DNA of 64,000 nucleotides from Sesamum alatum (lineage: Eukaryota; Streptophyta; Magnoliopsida; Lamiales; Pedaliaceae). The stretch is taken from the NCBI GenBank assembly GCA_034509735.1, contig JACGWO010000005.1, positions 26,778,383-26,842,382 of the forward strand, written 5' to 3'. The notes under the pieces are model-generated. The model did not search any database and was not told the DNA's origin. It saw only the letters and a program-made list of their open reading frames with translations. Below, piece after piece: positions 36,244-47,066 of this stretch. The position numbers and the translations under genes were made by a program. Each line of letters begins with the position of its first letter. Within the stretch, counting starts at the first letter, position 1.

Positions 36244-37009
36244 TGTTAGGAATACAACATCAGGAAACTGATCTCCAAAAATTTTTAAGCCTAATCAACT
36301 ATTACAGAGAATAGGTTGGTTAGGAGAACCTTTAATACAGAACATGAGAATAACAAAAAATTACAGATTTAAGAGAATAATGAACAGGATATGAATATAT
36401 ATATATATAATAAGCCCTGAGATCAAAAGTTAGGATCACAGGGAACCAAGGCTCAAGTAGCCTGTTCCAGATTAGCACAACCCAAGAGCTACAGGGGCTA
36501 AAGGCCAGCAACCCAGTCTCACGGTTGCAAGACAATCAACTCAGAGCCACACAGGCAAAGCCACAAAGGCTATTATCTCAGAACCACACAAGTCAGGCCA
36601 CAAAGGCTTTAGGGTTTACCACGAAGGTACTGTTCACGAAGAACTTTCAGAAGAAGAGAGGAGAAGAGGAGATTTTTCAGACTTCGGCTCTGAAGACGAG
36701 AAGGAAGAACATATCTATAGTAGAAAACCATGATGGAGGCGAGGGTAAACGAGGAGGCTCTTCAGGCGAAGGGGTGGGAACCAAGATCAGAGAGAAATGA
36801 GGGTGAAGATGAAGAGACACAAATGAGAACAGGCGCTTAGGATTTTCAGCAAATAAGGCAAAGGTGGGTCAGGTCAACAAACCGGGTTGGGCCAAAGTAG
36901 GTTGGATCAGTGAGAGTAGGCCAACCTCTGTAAGTGGGCTTAAGAGATGAGGCCTGCCATCCAAGTGAGACCAGGGCTTGGGCCAAATGGATTTGGGCCA
37001 TACATTTCA
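36244..37009 (-). repeat. 5' LTR of copia 1
   Basis: 766 bp with TG...CA ends on the plus strand (TGTTAGGAATAC to CATACATTTCA). It shares several hundred near-identical bases with 31421-31950. Confidence 0.88.
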
Positions 37010-39076
37010 CAATTTTGATGGGCAACGTTTCTGTATGTAATTACTATAAAATTATTATAACATACGGGGCCATTGCGATGACGTCTCCCCTTATGAGGGA
37101 TGTAAATAAATTAAACTACCATATCTCAAGGATAAAACTTTATTGGGGGAGTTTGCATCTGAGCAATAGACAGTTATACATCAGCTTATTATAAAAAAAA
37201 AAAGGGGCAATTTGGATGTGTGGATATATATATATATATATATATATATAGTGTTAGATACTATTCTGGAAATATTTGAGGTCATAAATAAAAGACATAT
37301 AAATGGTTGAATTTCGAGGCTAACATTAAAAAAAAGAAAATAAGGCCATGTTTACTTTGGGGCCAATACATCATTTACAACAAAATTAGGTGGCCCGCAA
37401 TAATTGTATAAGGCTCGCTATTAACCTACACTATTGCCCGATTACAATATGGACAAGAAGGGTTAAATTGTAATATGCGAGTCCCACACCTCTCTTCTAC
37501 TAACTTTCTTTTCCTTTATTGTTCCCGTTCACCCTTATGAAATTAACACAATTGTCCATGTTTGCCTCTTAAATTACAATCAGTCATCCTGCCTAGTAAT
37601 AAATGTGCCGACACCATTTCTTCCAATATCAGGCAAGGTCTTATCTCTCTCACTCCTCTATTATCTTCTTCCTTTGAAATAGGCCTGTCAATTCGGCTAA
37701 ATTTACCCATACTCAGGCCCATTATAATAGGTCTAGACCCATACCGAAGTCCATAATTTTAAATCGGGCCCGCATCCAGGCCCAGACCCATTAAATTAAA
37801 ATGAATAGGTTTGGGTCGGGTAAAATACCCATTATTACAATACTCATTCTTTCCTTAACTTTCTGCACAACACCCTGGGAACTTCTCAATTCACACACTG
37901 ACGGAAAAATTTGTTCTCGCACTCCAATCCACTGCCATATTCACCAAGCGTCGCTGCCCTCAAACCTGTCGTTGCCTCCGCCTCCGCCAAGCGCCGCTTC
38001 TCTCAAACTTGCCGCCGCCGCTGCCAAGCACCATTGCTCTAAAATGTGTCCCCGTTCATCAATTTCTCTCTACAAACTACTCGCCGGACACCTTTTTGGG
38101 AGATCTTCAAAGCCCAAATCTTTATTTCTCACAAGAGCCCTAACAAATTTCTCAAATCGTTGCTCCTTACACCATTATTCCAAGAAAAGCCATCATTCTC
38201 ATCACCCTTCAAGCGTAATTTCTCAGCCCTATTTCAGGATTTTGTAGGAATTCCGGTGTTACAGTGTTGATACTGACAAGGAAGTGGATAGAATTAACAT
38301 GAAGTTTGTCGAATAATGTCTAGATTACACTTGCAGAAACAACGACTAATAACCGTTGCTAATGCGTGATTAATTGGTATTACCATAATCTTTTTCTTTT
38401 CTCTATATATACTAAGCCTAGCAGAAAATCAATTTTGTTTTTGGTGAAAGTAGACATGAAAATGTTATTTGACTTAATATTCAAACATGAAAAATGAAGT
38501 ATTTGCTATGTATCTAGATCAAATTAGAATATTTTTCAGATAGATGAACAAATATTTCCCGTGAACTTATAATTGCAAGGATATTCAAATAGGTTTAGAC
38601 TCTTCGAGATGAAAAATAAAAAATGGTATTTCCAATTTTGTAAAAGCACATAATTACTTAATTAAATTAAATTAAGTAAATGGAATATATATATATATAT
38701 TACTCATTCACGTTTAGTTTAAAATAAACATGACTTCATAGTTACTCCTATCACAATTATCTATACTTTATTATTAAATGAGAGCATTCTTTTAGTTTCT
38801 CACCTTTTTGGTATTATTTTTTTTAAATTTTTTTTTAACATTATTTCATCAATTTGTTTTTAGTTTTCTACCTCTTTTTTCTCAACTTCCATTCCTCTTC
38901 ACAACTTTCAATAACTTTAACTTTTTATAGTTTTCTGAAGATTTTATTTTTAATATTTTTAATTTCTTTAATTAAAATTAAAATACAAATTTAAAAATCT
39001 AAATTAATTTTTAAATGTTTTATTTAAATATGCGTACTCAATTGAGCGTGTGACAAGACCGGCCGGATTTATTTGA
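37010..39076. other. Intergenic stretch with possible element fragments
   Basis: (TA)n at about 37224-37250. GGCCATGTTTACTTTGGGGCC near 37345 and AGGCCTGTCAATTCGG near 37681 resemble DNA-transposon termini, but no partner ends were found. A GC-richer open frame lies at about 37850-38247 (Pro/Ala/Ser-rich, then basic). It has no recognisable domain or splice context, and I do not call it a gene. 38400-39076 is AT-rich. Confidence 0.3.
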
Positions 39077-39240
39077 ATTTTCCATGAGGGGTGATCAGTC
39101 CAAGATGCTCTCACCTATTTCAAACTTGTACATTAATTTATTAATCCTATCATCATTTCATCGACAGATGCTTCTGCTGCTACAGATTTCACTCTACTGT
39201 GTTTGATGTTTGTCTGAAAAATACTGAGAAACCTTCAGAA
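39077..39240 (+). promoter_or_regulatory. NLR 2 proximal upstream region
   Basis: Shares AATTTTCC, GTCCAAGATGCT, TTCATCGACAGATGCT and TCAGAAATGGCTTA with NLR gene 1 at similar spacing. The in-frame extension upstream of the ATG (back to a GTG at 39199) is not conserved in gene 1 and is probably untranslated leader. Confidence 0.35.
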
Positions 39241-42219
39241 ATGGCTTACGCTGCTGTGATTTCTCTTAAGCAGACAATTGAGCGACTCCGAAATTCTTCT
39301 CAAATTCCGTTTCTTCTTTCCTTTCCAGAAACCATAAAATCTGCATACGAGGAGGTTCAGTCCTTACAAAAGATTCTAACATTGGAAGACAGCAACAGCA
39401 AGGAGGTTAACTCCTTACAAGAGTTTCTCCAGAGAAATTCTCAGGGTCTGGAAAGCATCAACCGCGAGAGGGTGAAAGCTGCGGGAAGGGAGATCAGAGA
39501 GGCAGCATGCAGATTAGAAGATGTACTTGAATCAGCCCATGTTTCAAATCATTTTCTCAAGCAATCAGAAACCCTTTATGGAGATGATGAGATCAGTACG
39601 CTATCTCAAGACATGGCGGCCAAGGACGTGAAGGAAGAGATTAGTTTCTTTATCCAAACGGTGGAGAAGATCAAGGAGCAGTTGAGCAGCTCCCTGCCGC
39701 CTGAGAAAGACGATGCTGCAGTTGTTTCGTCAAGATCTGATCATCTTGGTATAAAAAAGACAAAGATCTTTGGGTTAGATGGTGACTTGATTAAACTCAA
39801 GGATCTGCTCACTGGTGATCATTCAAATACACTTGAAATCGTCTCGGTAGTTGGGATGGGAGGTATTGGTAAGACTACTCTTACCAAAGAAGTTTATTTG
39901 GATCCATTCATAGCCAACTATTTTGAATGTAGTGCGTTTGTGTCGCTAGGTCCAGAGTGTCATGTGATAGAAATCCTGCAAGGTATTCTAGATCAAATAA
40001 GTCCTGCCACTGTTAAAAGACCTACAAAAAGTCTTAAGAGATTAGCCAAGTACGTGTCCCAAGGTTTGAAGAGTAGGCGATACCTAATTGTGTTGGATGA
40101 TATATGGGACACGTGGATCATGGATGCGTTGATAAGTTATTTTCGAGACGATGAAAACGGAAGTCGAATTGTGCTGACAACAAGAAATGAAGAAGTAGCT
40201 CATTGTGCCACCAGGAGTAACTGGACACGACAAGTGTCGCCTCCAAACCTAGAGAGTCAGTATCAAATTGTTCTGCGTGTTAGGCCGAAAGCAACCCGCC
40301 ATAGCATGCTTGGTGCTGGAAAATATCTCCACAAAATGCGGTTCCTCAATGAAGAAGAAAGTTGGCATCTTCTTCGTGAATATGCGTTTGCTGGAGAGGA
40401 GTTGTGCCCTACTCAACTTGAGGAAGCTGGAAAGAAGATTGCCAAGAAATGTGAAGGGCTTCCTCTTGCAATCATTGCAGTAGGCAAGCATCTATCTACA
40501 GCCGAGAGGACGCTGGAATATTGGACCAAGGTAGCAGAGACAGAAAGTTCAGTTATTATCAGTGCCGACGAGGAAATAACAAAGGTACTATACTTGAGCT
40601 ACAAGTACTTGCCTCAACATTTAAGAGCATGCTTTCTTTATATGGGAGTTTTTCCACATAATTATGAGATTCCTACCTCCAAGCTCATAAAGTTATGGTG
40701 CGCTGAGGGATTTGTTGAATCAGATTCGGCCAATACCTTAGAAAATTTGGCCATAGAATTTTCATTGAAGGAATCAAAGATGGCCAAAACCTCAGAAAAT
40801 TTAAAGGGTGTTCTCTTAGGAAATCTTGCCAACATCTATGAAGATTCAAAGAATTGTTTTAAGGATCTCGAATCAAATTCGGACAAAACCTTAGAAGATT
40901 TCGCCATGGAATGTTTGGATGATCTTGTGTCCAGAAGTCTTGTTCTCGTCCGCCAAAAGAGCTCTAGCTCTGGCCATGGAATCAAAACCTGTAGAACCCA
41001 TACTACCTATTGGCATATGTGTGTCAAGGAAGCTGGGAAGGAAAAGTTCTTTCATGTCATAAATAATTATGCGAATGGTGTAACAAAAGGTGTAGAAAGA
41101 CAACGACGTCTTTGTATCCACAACAATGTGTTATTTGGCATCAAAGATGTGCATAAGTCAATGGCGTCCGTTTCAAACGCACGCTCTCTTCTCTGCTCTG
41201 GCCCACACCATCATTATCCAGTCCCAATGTGTTTTAACTTGAGGTTGCTTAGGGTACTGGATGCAGTTACAATTCGCTTCTATGAGTTCCCGATTGAAGT
41301 ACTAAAACTAGTTCAGTTAAGGTACCTTGCATTCACTTATAACAAAAGTCTCCCAGCTTCCATATCTAAGCTCTGGAATCTTCAGTACTTGATTGTCCAT
41401 CGACAATATATAAGCATCAACCCCTTGGCAGCGCGTTCCTTACCGATGGAAATTTGGAAAATGCAAGAGTTGAGGCATCTAGAAGTCATGGGAAGTGACC
41501 TACCAAATCCTAGTTCTGCTACTGCTCTTTTACCCAACCTCTTGACACTTTTAGGTATTAGTGCTCGGAGTTGCACCAAGGAGGTTCTTGGAAGAATTCC
41601 AAATCTGAAGAAACTAGGAATTCAAATTGAATTAGCACTAAATGCTGACGTGCCCCTGAGTTGTTTGGATCATCTTTCTCATCTCCATGGACTTGAATCA
41701 CTTAAATGTGTCATTATGAATCCTAAACTCAGCTTTGCTCAGGTCGTTGCCCCTCGCCCGCCTCCTTTTTCAAGATTCCCATCAGGTCTTAAAAAGTTAA
41801 CCTTGAGCGGACTCGGAGTTTCTTGGGAATATATGAGTAGTATTGCTCAGTTGCCCAATCTTAAAGTGCTCAAATTGCGACACTATGCCTTTCAAGGTCC
41901 AGTATGGAGAGTATATGACTCTGAGTTCTTGCAACTTAAATTTCTGCTACTCGAAGATACTGATCTGGAGTTCTGGTCAGCTGGATGTCACTGCTTCCGA
42001 CAGCTTAAGCACCTAATCATTCGGCACTGCTACAAATTGAAAGAATTTTCTGGTGTAATTGGACACATCTCCTTTGCTAAAACGATCATGCTAGACAATT
42101 GTAGTCCTTCTCTTGCATCTTCTGCAAAGCAAGTACTAGAGAAACAACTGATCTTTGGAGGAGATCCCGTTCAACTTATTATCAGTTCTTCTGAGGATGA
42201 TAGGAAACGCAAGCCATGA
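39241..42219 (+). CDS. CC-NB-ARC-LRR resistance protein (R1/Rx type)
   Basis: A 992-aa intracellular NLR immune receptor, one uninterrupted exon. The start at 39241 (MAYAAVISLKQTIE) is chosen because gene 1 begins identically. The N-terminal ~175 residues form an Rx/R1-type helical domain. The nucleotide-binding switch has P-loop GMGGIGKTT (205-213), kinase-2 LIVLDDIWD (282-290), RNBS-B NGSRIVLTTR, GLPL (406-409) and a winged-helix segment with LWCAEGFVE. The MHD position reads THT (586-588), so the usual aspartate is absent. LRRs run from about residue 690 to the end (LVQLRYLAFTY, LWNLQYLIV, LKKLTLSGLGVSWE, LKHLIIRHCYKLKEF). Two in-frame insertions relative to gene 1 lie at about 323-353 and 503-553. 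Members of this family recognise pathogen effectors and trigger hypersensitive cell death; the ligand cannot be inferred. It lies 17 kb from paralogue 1 in the same orientation. It appears functional by reading frame only. Confidence 0.92.
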   Translation: MAYAAVISLKQTIERLRNSSQIPFLLSFPETIKSAYEEVQSLQKILTLEDSNSKEVNSLQEFLQRNSQGLESINRERVKAAGREIREAACRLEDVLESAHVSNHFLKQSETLYGDDEISTLSQDMAAKDVKEEISFFIQTVEKIKEQLSSSLPPEKDDAAVVSSRSDHLGIKKTKIFGLDGDLIKLKDLLTGDHSNTLEIVSVVGMGGIGKTTLTKEVYLDPFIANYFECSAFVSLGPECHVIEILQGILDQISPATVKRPTKSLKRLAKYVSQGLKSRRYLIVLDDIWDTWIMDALISYFRDDENGSRIVLTTRNEEVAHCATRSNWTRQVSPPNLESQYQIVLRVRPKATRHSMLGAGKYLHKMRFLNEEESWHLLREYAFAGEELCPTQLEEAGKKIAKKCEGLPLAIIAVGKHLSTAERTLEYWTKVAETESSVIISADEEITKVLYLSYKYLPQHLRACFLYMGVFPHNYEIPTSKLIKLWCAEGFVESDSANTLENLAIEFSLKESKMAKTSENLKGVLLGNLANIYEDSKNCFKDLESNSDKTLEDFAMECLDDLVSRSLVLVRQKSSSSGHGIKTCRTHTTYWHMCVKEAGKEKFFHVINNYANGVTKGVERQRRLCIHNNVLFGIKDVHKSMASVSNARSLLCSGPHHHYPVPMCFNLRLLRVLDAVTIRFYEFPIEVLKLVQLRYLAFTYNKSLPASISKLWNLQYLIVHRQYISINPLAARSLPMEIWKMQELRHLEVMGSDLPNPSSATALLPNLLTLLGISARSCTKEVLGRIPNLKKLGIQIELALNADVPLSCLDHLSHLHGLESLKCVIMNPKLSFAQVVAPRPPPFSRFPSGLKKLTLSGLGVSWEYMSSIAQLPNLKVLKLRHYAFQGPVWRVYDSEFLQLKFLLLEDTDLEFWSAGCHCFRQLKHLIIRHCYKLKEFSGVIGHISFAKTIMLDNCSPSLASSAKQVLEKQLIFGGDPVQLIISSSEDDRKRKP

Positions 42220-42248
42220 GTACCCAGAGCACGTCACATATGGCTCAG

Positions 42249-42269
42249 AAGGCAAGTCAGATTCAGTTT
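42249..42269 (+). promoter_or_regulatory. Conserved 3' flank motif of NLR 2
   Basis: AAGGCAAGTCAGATTCAGTT lies 30 bases after the stop and is also present after NLR 1. It could be a GC-AG intron donor in the 3' UTR. A candidate acceptor is GCACAG near 42376. Confidence 0.3.
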
Positions 42270-42710
42270 CAATATCTCATTTGCATGTGTGTGAATTGAA
42301 GTACATTTAGAAGATACTACAAGAATTGATATTATATATATTTCTCTGCACTTATATGACTTGTATGCATGCACAGGCAACACCAATTGAGACAATCCTC
42401 TCTTATCAGATCTCTGGTAGCTAAAACTCTTTGATCAATTAAATGATTACCATTACATTTGAAATAATTTGCTTTCTCGATTGCACCAGGAACGTGCACT
42501 CTTTGAACAGATTTATAGTTGGAATTTTATGTTGTGTGTGGAAGGCTATTGTTGAGAAGTTTCTTTATGTCAAAAATTGGCAAGAGCATTATATATCCCG
42601 GAAGAAGACACAGTAAGTCTATGTTGTGTAGAGCGTTCCTTCATCTTATTGCATTATAATATTTTTCTTCACAAATAATTCATTTACACTCATAATTTGC
42701 TAATACATCT
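42270..42710. other. NLR 2 downstream stretch
   Basis: No additional gene recognised. Parts resemble the NLR 1 downstream sequence (AACAGATTTATAGTT, GTTGTGTGT, GAAGGCT.TT..GAAGTTTCTTT), so the paralogous duplication extends at least several hundred bases past the coding region. Confidence 0.5.
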
Positions 42711-43301
42711 GGGCGAAATTGTATTTTTACTCCGACATGATATGAGAGTTAACATTTTTATCCTTCGCTTCATGTGAATTTTATAATAGTCCCCAAACTG
42801 GATTTCTTTTCTCGAGACATGATTAAGTCTCACAACTCGACTTCTGTAAAAAAAAAAAAAAAAAAAAAAAGACATCAAAAATTACGTGTCTTGCATTTGA
42901 CCGTTATTTTTTGATGAAAACTGGCTCTTGGGACTAATTAAGTGCCTCGAAAAAAAATCCAATTTTGGGACCAACAATGTACATCCTCTTATTATGTGGG
43001 ACGAAGAATGCAGTTTTGCCAAAACATTTTTCGTCCCACAAGATAGAGTGGTCCATACTTTTCATCCCAAAATTGAATTTTTTCAACACATTTAATCTCA
43101 AGAGCCATTTATAGTCAAAAAAATAATTGTCATGTGCATGACAAGTGATTTTTTCGTCTATTTTATTTACGGAAGTTGGGTTCGGGGACTAAAAAGGTCG
43201 AAAAAACTCAATTTTGGAATCATTTTAAAATTTTCACAAAGCGAAGGACTAAAAGTGGAAACAATCCTATCCTGTGGGATGAAAAATATAATTTTTCTTA
43301 C
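42711..43301. mobile_element. Double foldback element
   Basis: The outer arms are GAAATTGTATTTTTACTCC and TATCCTTCGCTT on the left, with their inverted counterparts near 43230-43300 (AGCGAAGGACTAAAAGTGG, GGGATGAAAAATATAATTT). The inner arms, GGGACGAAGAATGCAGTTTT and AAAACATTTTTCGTCCC, form a second palindrome centred near 43022. No confident target duplication and no coding capacity. Poly-A at about 42849-42870. Confidence 0.65.
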
Positions 43302-43997
43302 ATTTGTGATCGGGGTTCTCTGATGACATACGTGGTCACATGGCATGGTCCTTGCTTCCACACAATCATTTCCTGAAATAACTCTGAGAACATGGGAGTG
43401 GCCGGAGGTGCCACCAACAAAATGCTACTCCTATGTCTTGATGAGCAATACTCCATACAAAGGTGTCACAAGTTCTCTTAAGGATAAAATAGTAAAATAA
43501 TAAATGCACATACCTAATAGAGCAGTTGTGGGGGGCTATTTATAGCCTCTTCTATTATGTACGAACACTATTTGGCCTCGGGATCATGTCACGTGTCAAG
43601 CTAACAATAGAGTGGAATGGGCTTTCGAGTTGGTTAGGTCATAACTACTCGATCCGGGATGCAAAACACACGGATCCTAAGGCCTTTGAGGAAATTTTCT
43701 TTTTTGTGGGCACTTTTGGGCTATTTTACGTTCATCCCTATCAATTTGCAAATTCATTCACTTTCTACTCTCGATCAATTCCTCCGCCTGAACTATAATG
43801 GCTAAATTTTATTTACTGTCCTGTATGTTAAGGGGATGATAATTTAAGGACACTAGTTATAGGAGTGACAAATTATAAACCATAATTCAATAATTTAGCA
43901 ATTAGAGAACTTCGGTCACCTAAGCTTTCTAACTCCCCAGACATGACTGATGTGGATGAAATTAGGGCTTTCAAATTGAGATTTTTGCTGAGAAAGC
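43302..43997. other. Intergenic stretch, no supported gene
   Basis: Moderately GC-balanced sequence with short open frames but no recognisable domain. Confidence 0.35.
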
Positions 43998-46177
43998 TGT
44001 TAGAATAGACGACCAAAAAGTCAATTAGATTGGGCTTTTGTGTAATCTATTTGACAATTTTGATATAATGTAATATTATTTAATGAATAAAGTGAGTATT
44101 CATTTATGGCATTGTTCATTGTTGTCCTTACTTATGTTATATTGATATTAACATTCTAACAAAGCCCAAATACCAAAAATGTTCACCTTTGTAGTTGAGT
44201 TGTGCATAGGTTGACAGTTGTGAAACCAACTCCTTAGGGTTGGTTTGAAATATTCCAAATCGTGGACCTCGAGACAGGGCATCGAGTGTTTAATAGAGAC
44301 TTGTATTAAGTATTGCATTGACTAGGTGAGTACCGTATTTCACCTGCAATAGATGTAGGTCGTCTATGCAAATTTGATAGGTTGGTTGGAAAGGTAGTCG
44401 ACTGACTGAACCGACTCATGGGAATAGTCATATGGAGGCCTTGGAGGCTTGGTCTGTATGACTTGAATTCTCAGCTCTGATAGTACAAGATTAGTTCTCG
44501 AACTTGATGAACCATGGCAGTCAGATGGATATGATGATTATATCTTGGATATGGCAAACAATGATTGTAACGTGAGGTACCCTTGTTATAAGCCTTATTC
44601 AGTTCACTCAGAATATGTACTTATGACAGTGGGTTCCAAGATAGAATTCGTCCCTGTCTGTATTGTGACAGGAATATCTCCTATAAGCTCTGAGACTCGT
44701 TTAGCTCTTGGAAACTGTGGCCATAGTGACTTTCGAATGGGATAGGTTTTTCGTGTCAATCAATAGAGTAAACGAGGTCTTGAATATTAAGTATAGATGC
44801 CTAGTCCAGGATGGGAACCAATGTCCAATTCCATGCCCTACACTATGGCTCGGAGACGGTTGATGGAAGGTTCGTACTCTTATGAACTGAGGAGTCTAAA
44901 TGTTCACGCCCTTGATTCACCTAGTGCCATGGACTGTTGCAAGATGACCACCCATGATAACGGGCAATTCTGGTTATAGGTTACTTTGAAATAATTAATT
45001 AAATTAGATTTAATTAATTTGTGTTGGATACTGACCCAAAGTCTAGCTGAGGGTGAACCTAAAGTCACACAGAATTCACTGGAATGTGATGCAATTAATT
45101 TGAAATTAGTTCCGAAAGAAGGAAATCAATTTAATTGGATTAAATTATTTTTTTGAGAGCATAAATGAATGGACCATTCATGAAAAATAATCCATGGGTT
45201 GGATTTCCAAAATTTTAATTAATTGAATTAATTTAATTTTGGATTTAGCCTTTGTAACTTAATTATATTAATTTATTGGGCTTGGTTTAATTTATAAATT
45301 GGATTTATAAATTAAAGGAGAGTGGGCTTGTGTCTTTTAATTAGAGTAAAAGACATGGAAGTTTTAAGATGGGCTTAAAAGTTAAATCAGATTTAATTAG
45401 TAATTTTCCATTGGACCTTGGGTTTATTTAATTTAGTTTAAATTAAACTTGATCCATTAAAATCTAGTCCAAACCCTGTTTGACTTATTCCAGATTAAGG
45501 AGACTTGAAGGATGATTGATGGCCGAGATTGTGGCCTCCTCTAAGGAGCCAATCTCGGCCATGATTAGAAAAAGAGGAGGTGGTGGTGTGTGGATGGTAA
45601 CTTCCATCCTAGTATATGGAAAGACTAGGTTATTCCATCACTACACAATCTCACAAGTGATCTCTCTCTCCTCAACTCTCTCTCTCTCGGATTCTCTCTG
45701 TCTACACAACCGATTTCTCTCTCTCCAAAGTCCCAAGTTCTTCTTACTTCTTGTATAGAAGAAGAACATAAGAAAATCAAAGCCATTAAACTAATAACGT
45801 ATGTTTGATTTCTTACTTCCCGTGTAATTTCTTGCTAGCACGAGAGGGTCACGATTTTCGGTGAAATGTGTGGACTACTTAAGAGGATTTAAAGTTCTGA
45901 AATCTCGTGGTGAACATTCGACAACGAGGGATCAAAGCCTGAAGCCGTTGAAGAAGAAGAACAAGGGAAGCTTTGGTTTCAATATAGTATTCAGGTTTGT
46001 CTTTCCAATTCTTGGCCAAAATATACATTGTACATTTTATTCTATATATGTTATACACTAACACACGGGAAAAAGATCAAGAGAAGACCCCTTGATCCGG
46101 ATCTAGATTGTTTGTATGTTTAATTTCAGATGCTTTACACTTATGCCGTGTTTCCCGGGCCAATCTACTTGTTTTCA
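43998..46177 (+). repeat. Putative 5' LTR of copia 3
   Basis: TG...CA ends (TGTTAGAATAGACG to ACTTGTTTTCA), followed directly by the primer binding site. No second copy exists in the window to confirm it. It includes a CT-rich stretch (about 45660-45725) typical of LTR R/U5 leaders. Confidence 0.6.
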
Positions 46178-46194
46178 GTGGTATTAGAGCCTGG
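46178..46194 (+). other. copia 3 primer binding site
   Basis: GTGGTATTAGAGCCTGGTT immediately follows the LTR end. It corresponds to the initiator-Met tRNA primer site of copia elements with one transition (TATCAG to TATTAG). Confidence 0.75.
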
Positions 46195-46430
46195 TTCGTT
46201 CTATTTGCCTTGAATCTAACATGTTCTACGTCTCTAGCATGTTTAACGTATTTTACAGCTTTAAAAATGGCATGTGTTTATGCTTTAAATGCATGTTACG
46301 TGTTAACGGATTATACATGTTTAATTTTGCGTTTAAATCTTGGATATTAGGATTTTATCAAAAAAAAAAAAAAAGAGATTTTATGTAAATTGTGGTTTTT
46401 GTTGTTTCAGAATATAATTTTCAGAAAATT

Positions 46431-47066
46431 TACCCGCAAATGCAATGTAGGAATTAGGTTCGGCAATAATGATATCTCCCAACATACCAAAACTAGCAGT
46501 TACCCCACCAGTAGTAGGAGATGTAAGGATTGATACATAAAATAACTTTTTATTTGATTGATAATCATATAAAGCAGACGATATTTTAGCCATTTGCATC
46601 AAGCTCAAACTTCCTTCTTGCATGCGCCCCCCCCCCCCCCTGAAGCGCACACTATAATAAGAGGTAGAAATTGATTGGCAGCGTACTCAATCAAACGGGT
46701 GATTTTCTCCCCGACTACGGATCCCATACTACCCCCCATAAACTCAAAATCATAACCGCAATTGCTATGGAAATACCATTTAGTTGACCTACGCCTGTTT
46801 GAACAGCCTCAGTTAATCCTGTCTTGCTTTGATAAGAATCAATACGATCTTTATAAGGCTCCTCCTCCGAATGAAATTCAATGGGATCCAGAGAGACCAT
46901 GTCTTCATCCATAGGATCCCAAGTACCGGGGTCGATCAAAACTTCGATTCTTTCTGAACTACTCATTTTCAAATGATATCCACATTGTTCAAAAATATTC
47001 GCTTTTGATTTCAAAAATTTCTTATAATTTAATCCATAACAATTTTCGCATTAAACCCACAAATCC
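46431..47066 (-). pseudogene. Chloroplast accD fragment (NUPT)
   Basis: Minus-strand homology to plastid accD, the beta subunit of the plastid acetyl-CoA carboxylase carboxyltransferase. Protein matches include [74 protein letters not shown] and [20 protein letters not shown] further match is [13 protein letters not shown]. It begins at the family [12 protein letters not shown] zinc-finger region, where a Gln codon (CAA in the gene) has become TAA. It ends abruptly after GGTAAA of IAFAGK. A run of 14 C (46627-46640) has expanded the Gly-Gly-Ala site and disrupts the frame. Two further frame breaks lie near 46730. It is non-functional, embedded in a retrotransposon leader, and an insertion of plastid DNA into the nucleus. 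It cannot be the plastid copy because of the surrounding nuclear elements. Confidence 0.9.

Larger units (their letters stand above)
31415..37009 (-). mobile_element. Ty1/copia retrotransposon 1, decayed
   Basis: A complete but degenerate element on the minus strand. The 5' LTR is on the right (36244-37009), then the primer binding site, gag, protease, integrase, RT, RNase H, a purine-rich tract (31951-31965; minus strand GGTGGAGAATG) and the 3' LTR (31415-31950). The order protease-integrase-RT-RNase H identifies Ty1/copia. I found no matching 5-bp target duplication (GTCAG left, CAATT right). Confidence 0.9.

Noticed and set aside
37801..38247. GC-richer 148-residue open frame
   Set aside because: Low-complexity Pro/Ala/Ser and His-rich, competing frame on the same strand, no domain or splice evidence.
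39199..39240. Upstream GTG start for NLR 2
   Set aside because: The 14-residue extension is not conserved in NLR 1, whose ATG aligns with 39241.
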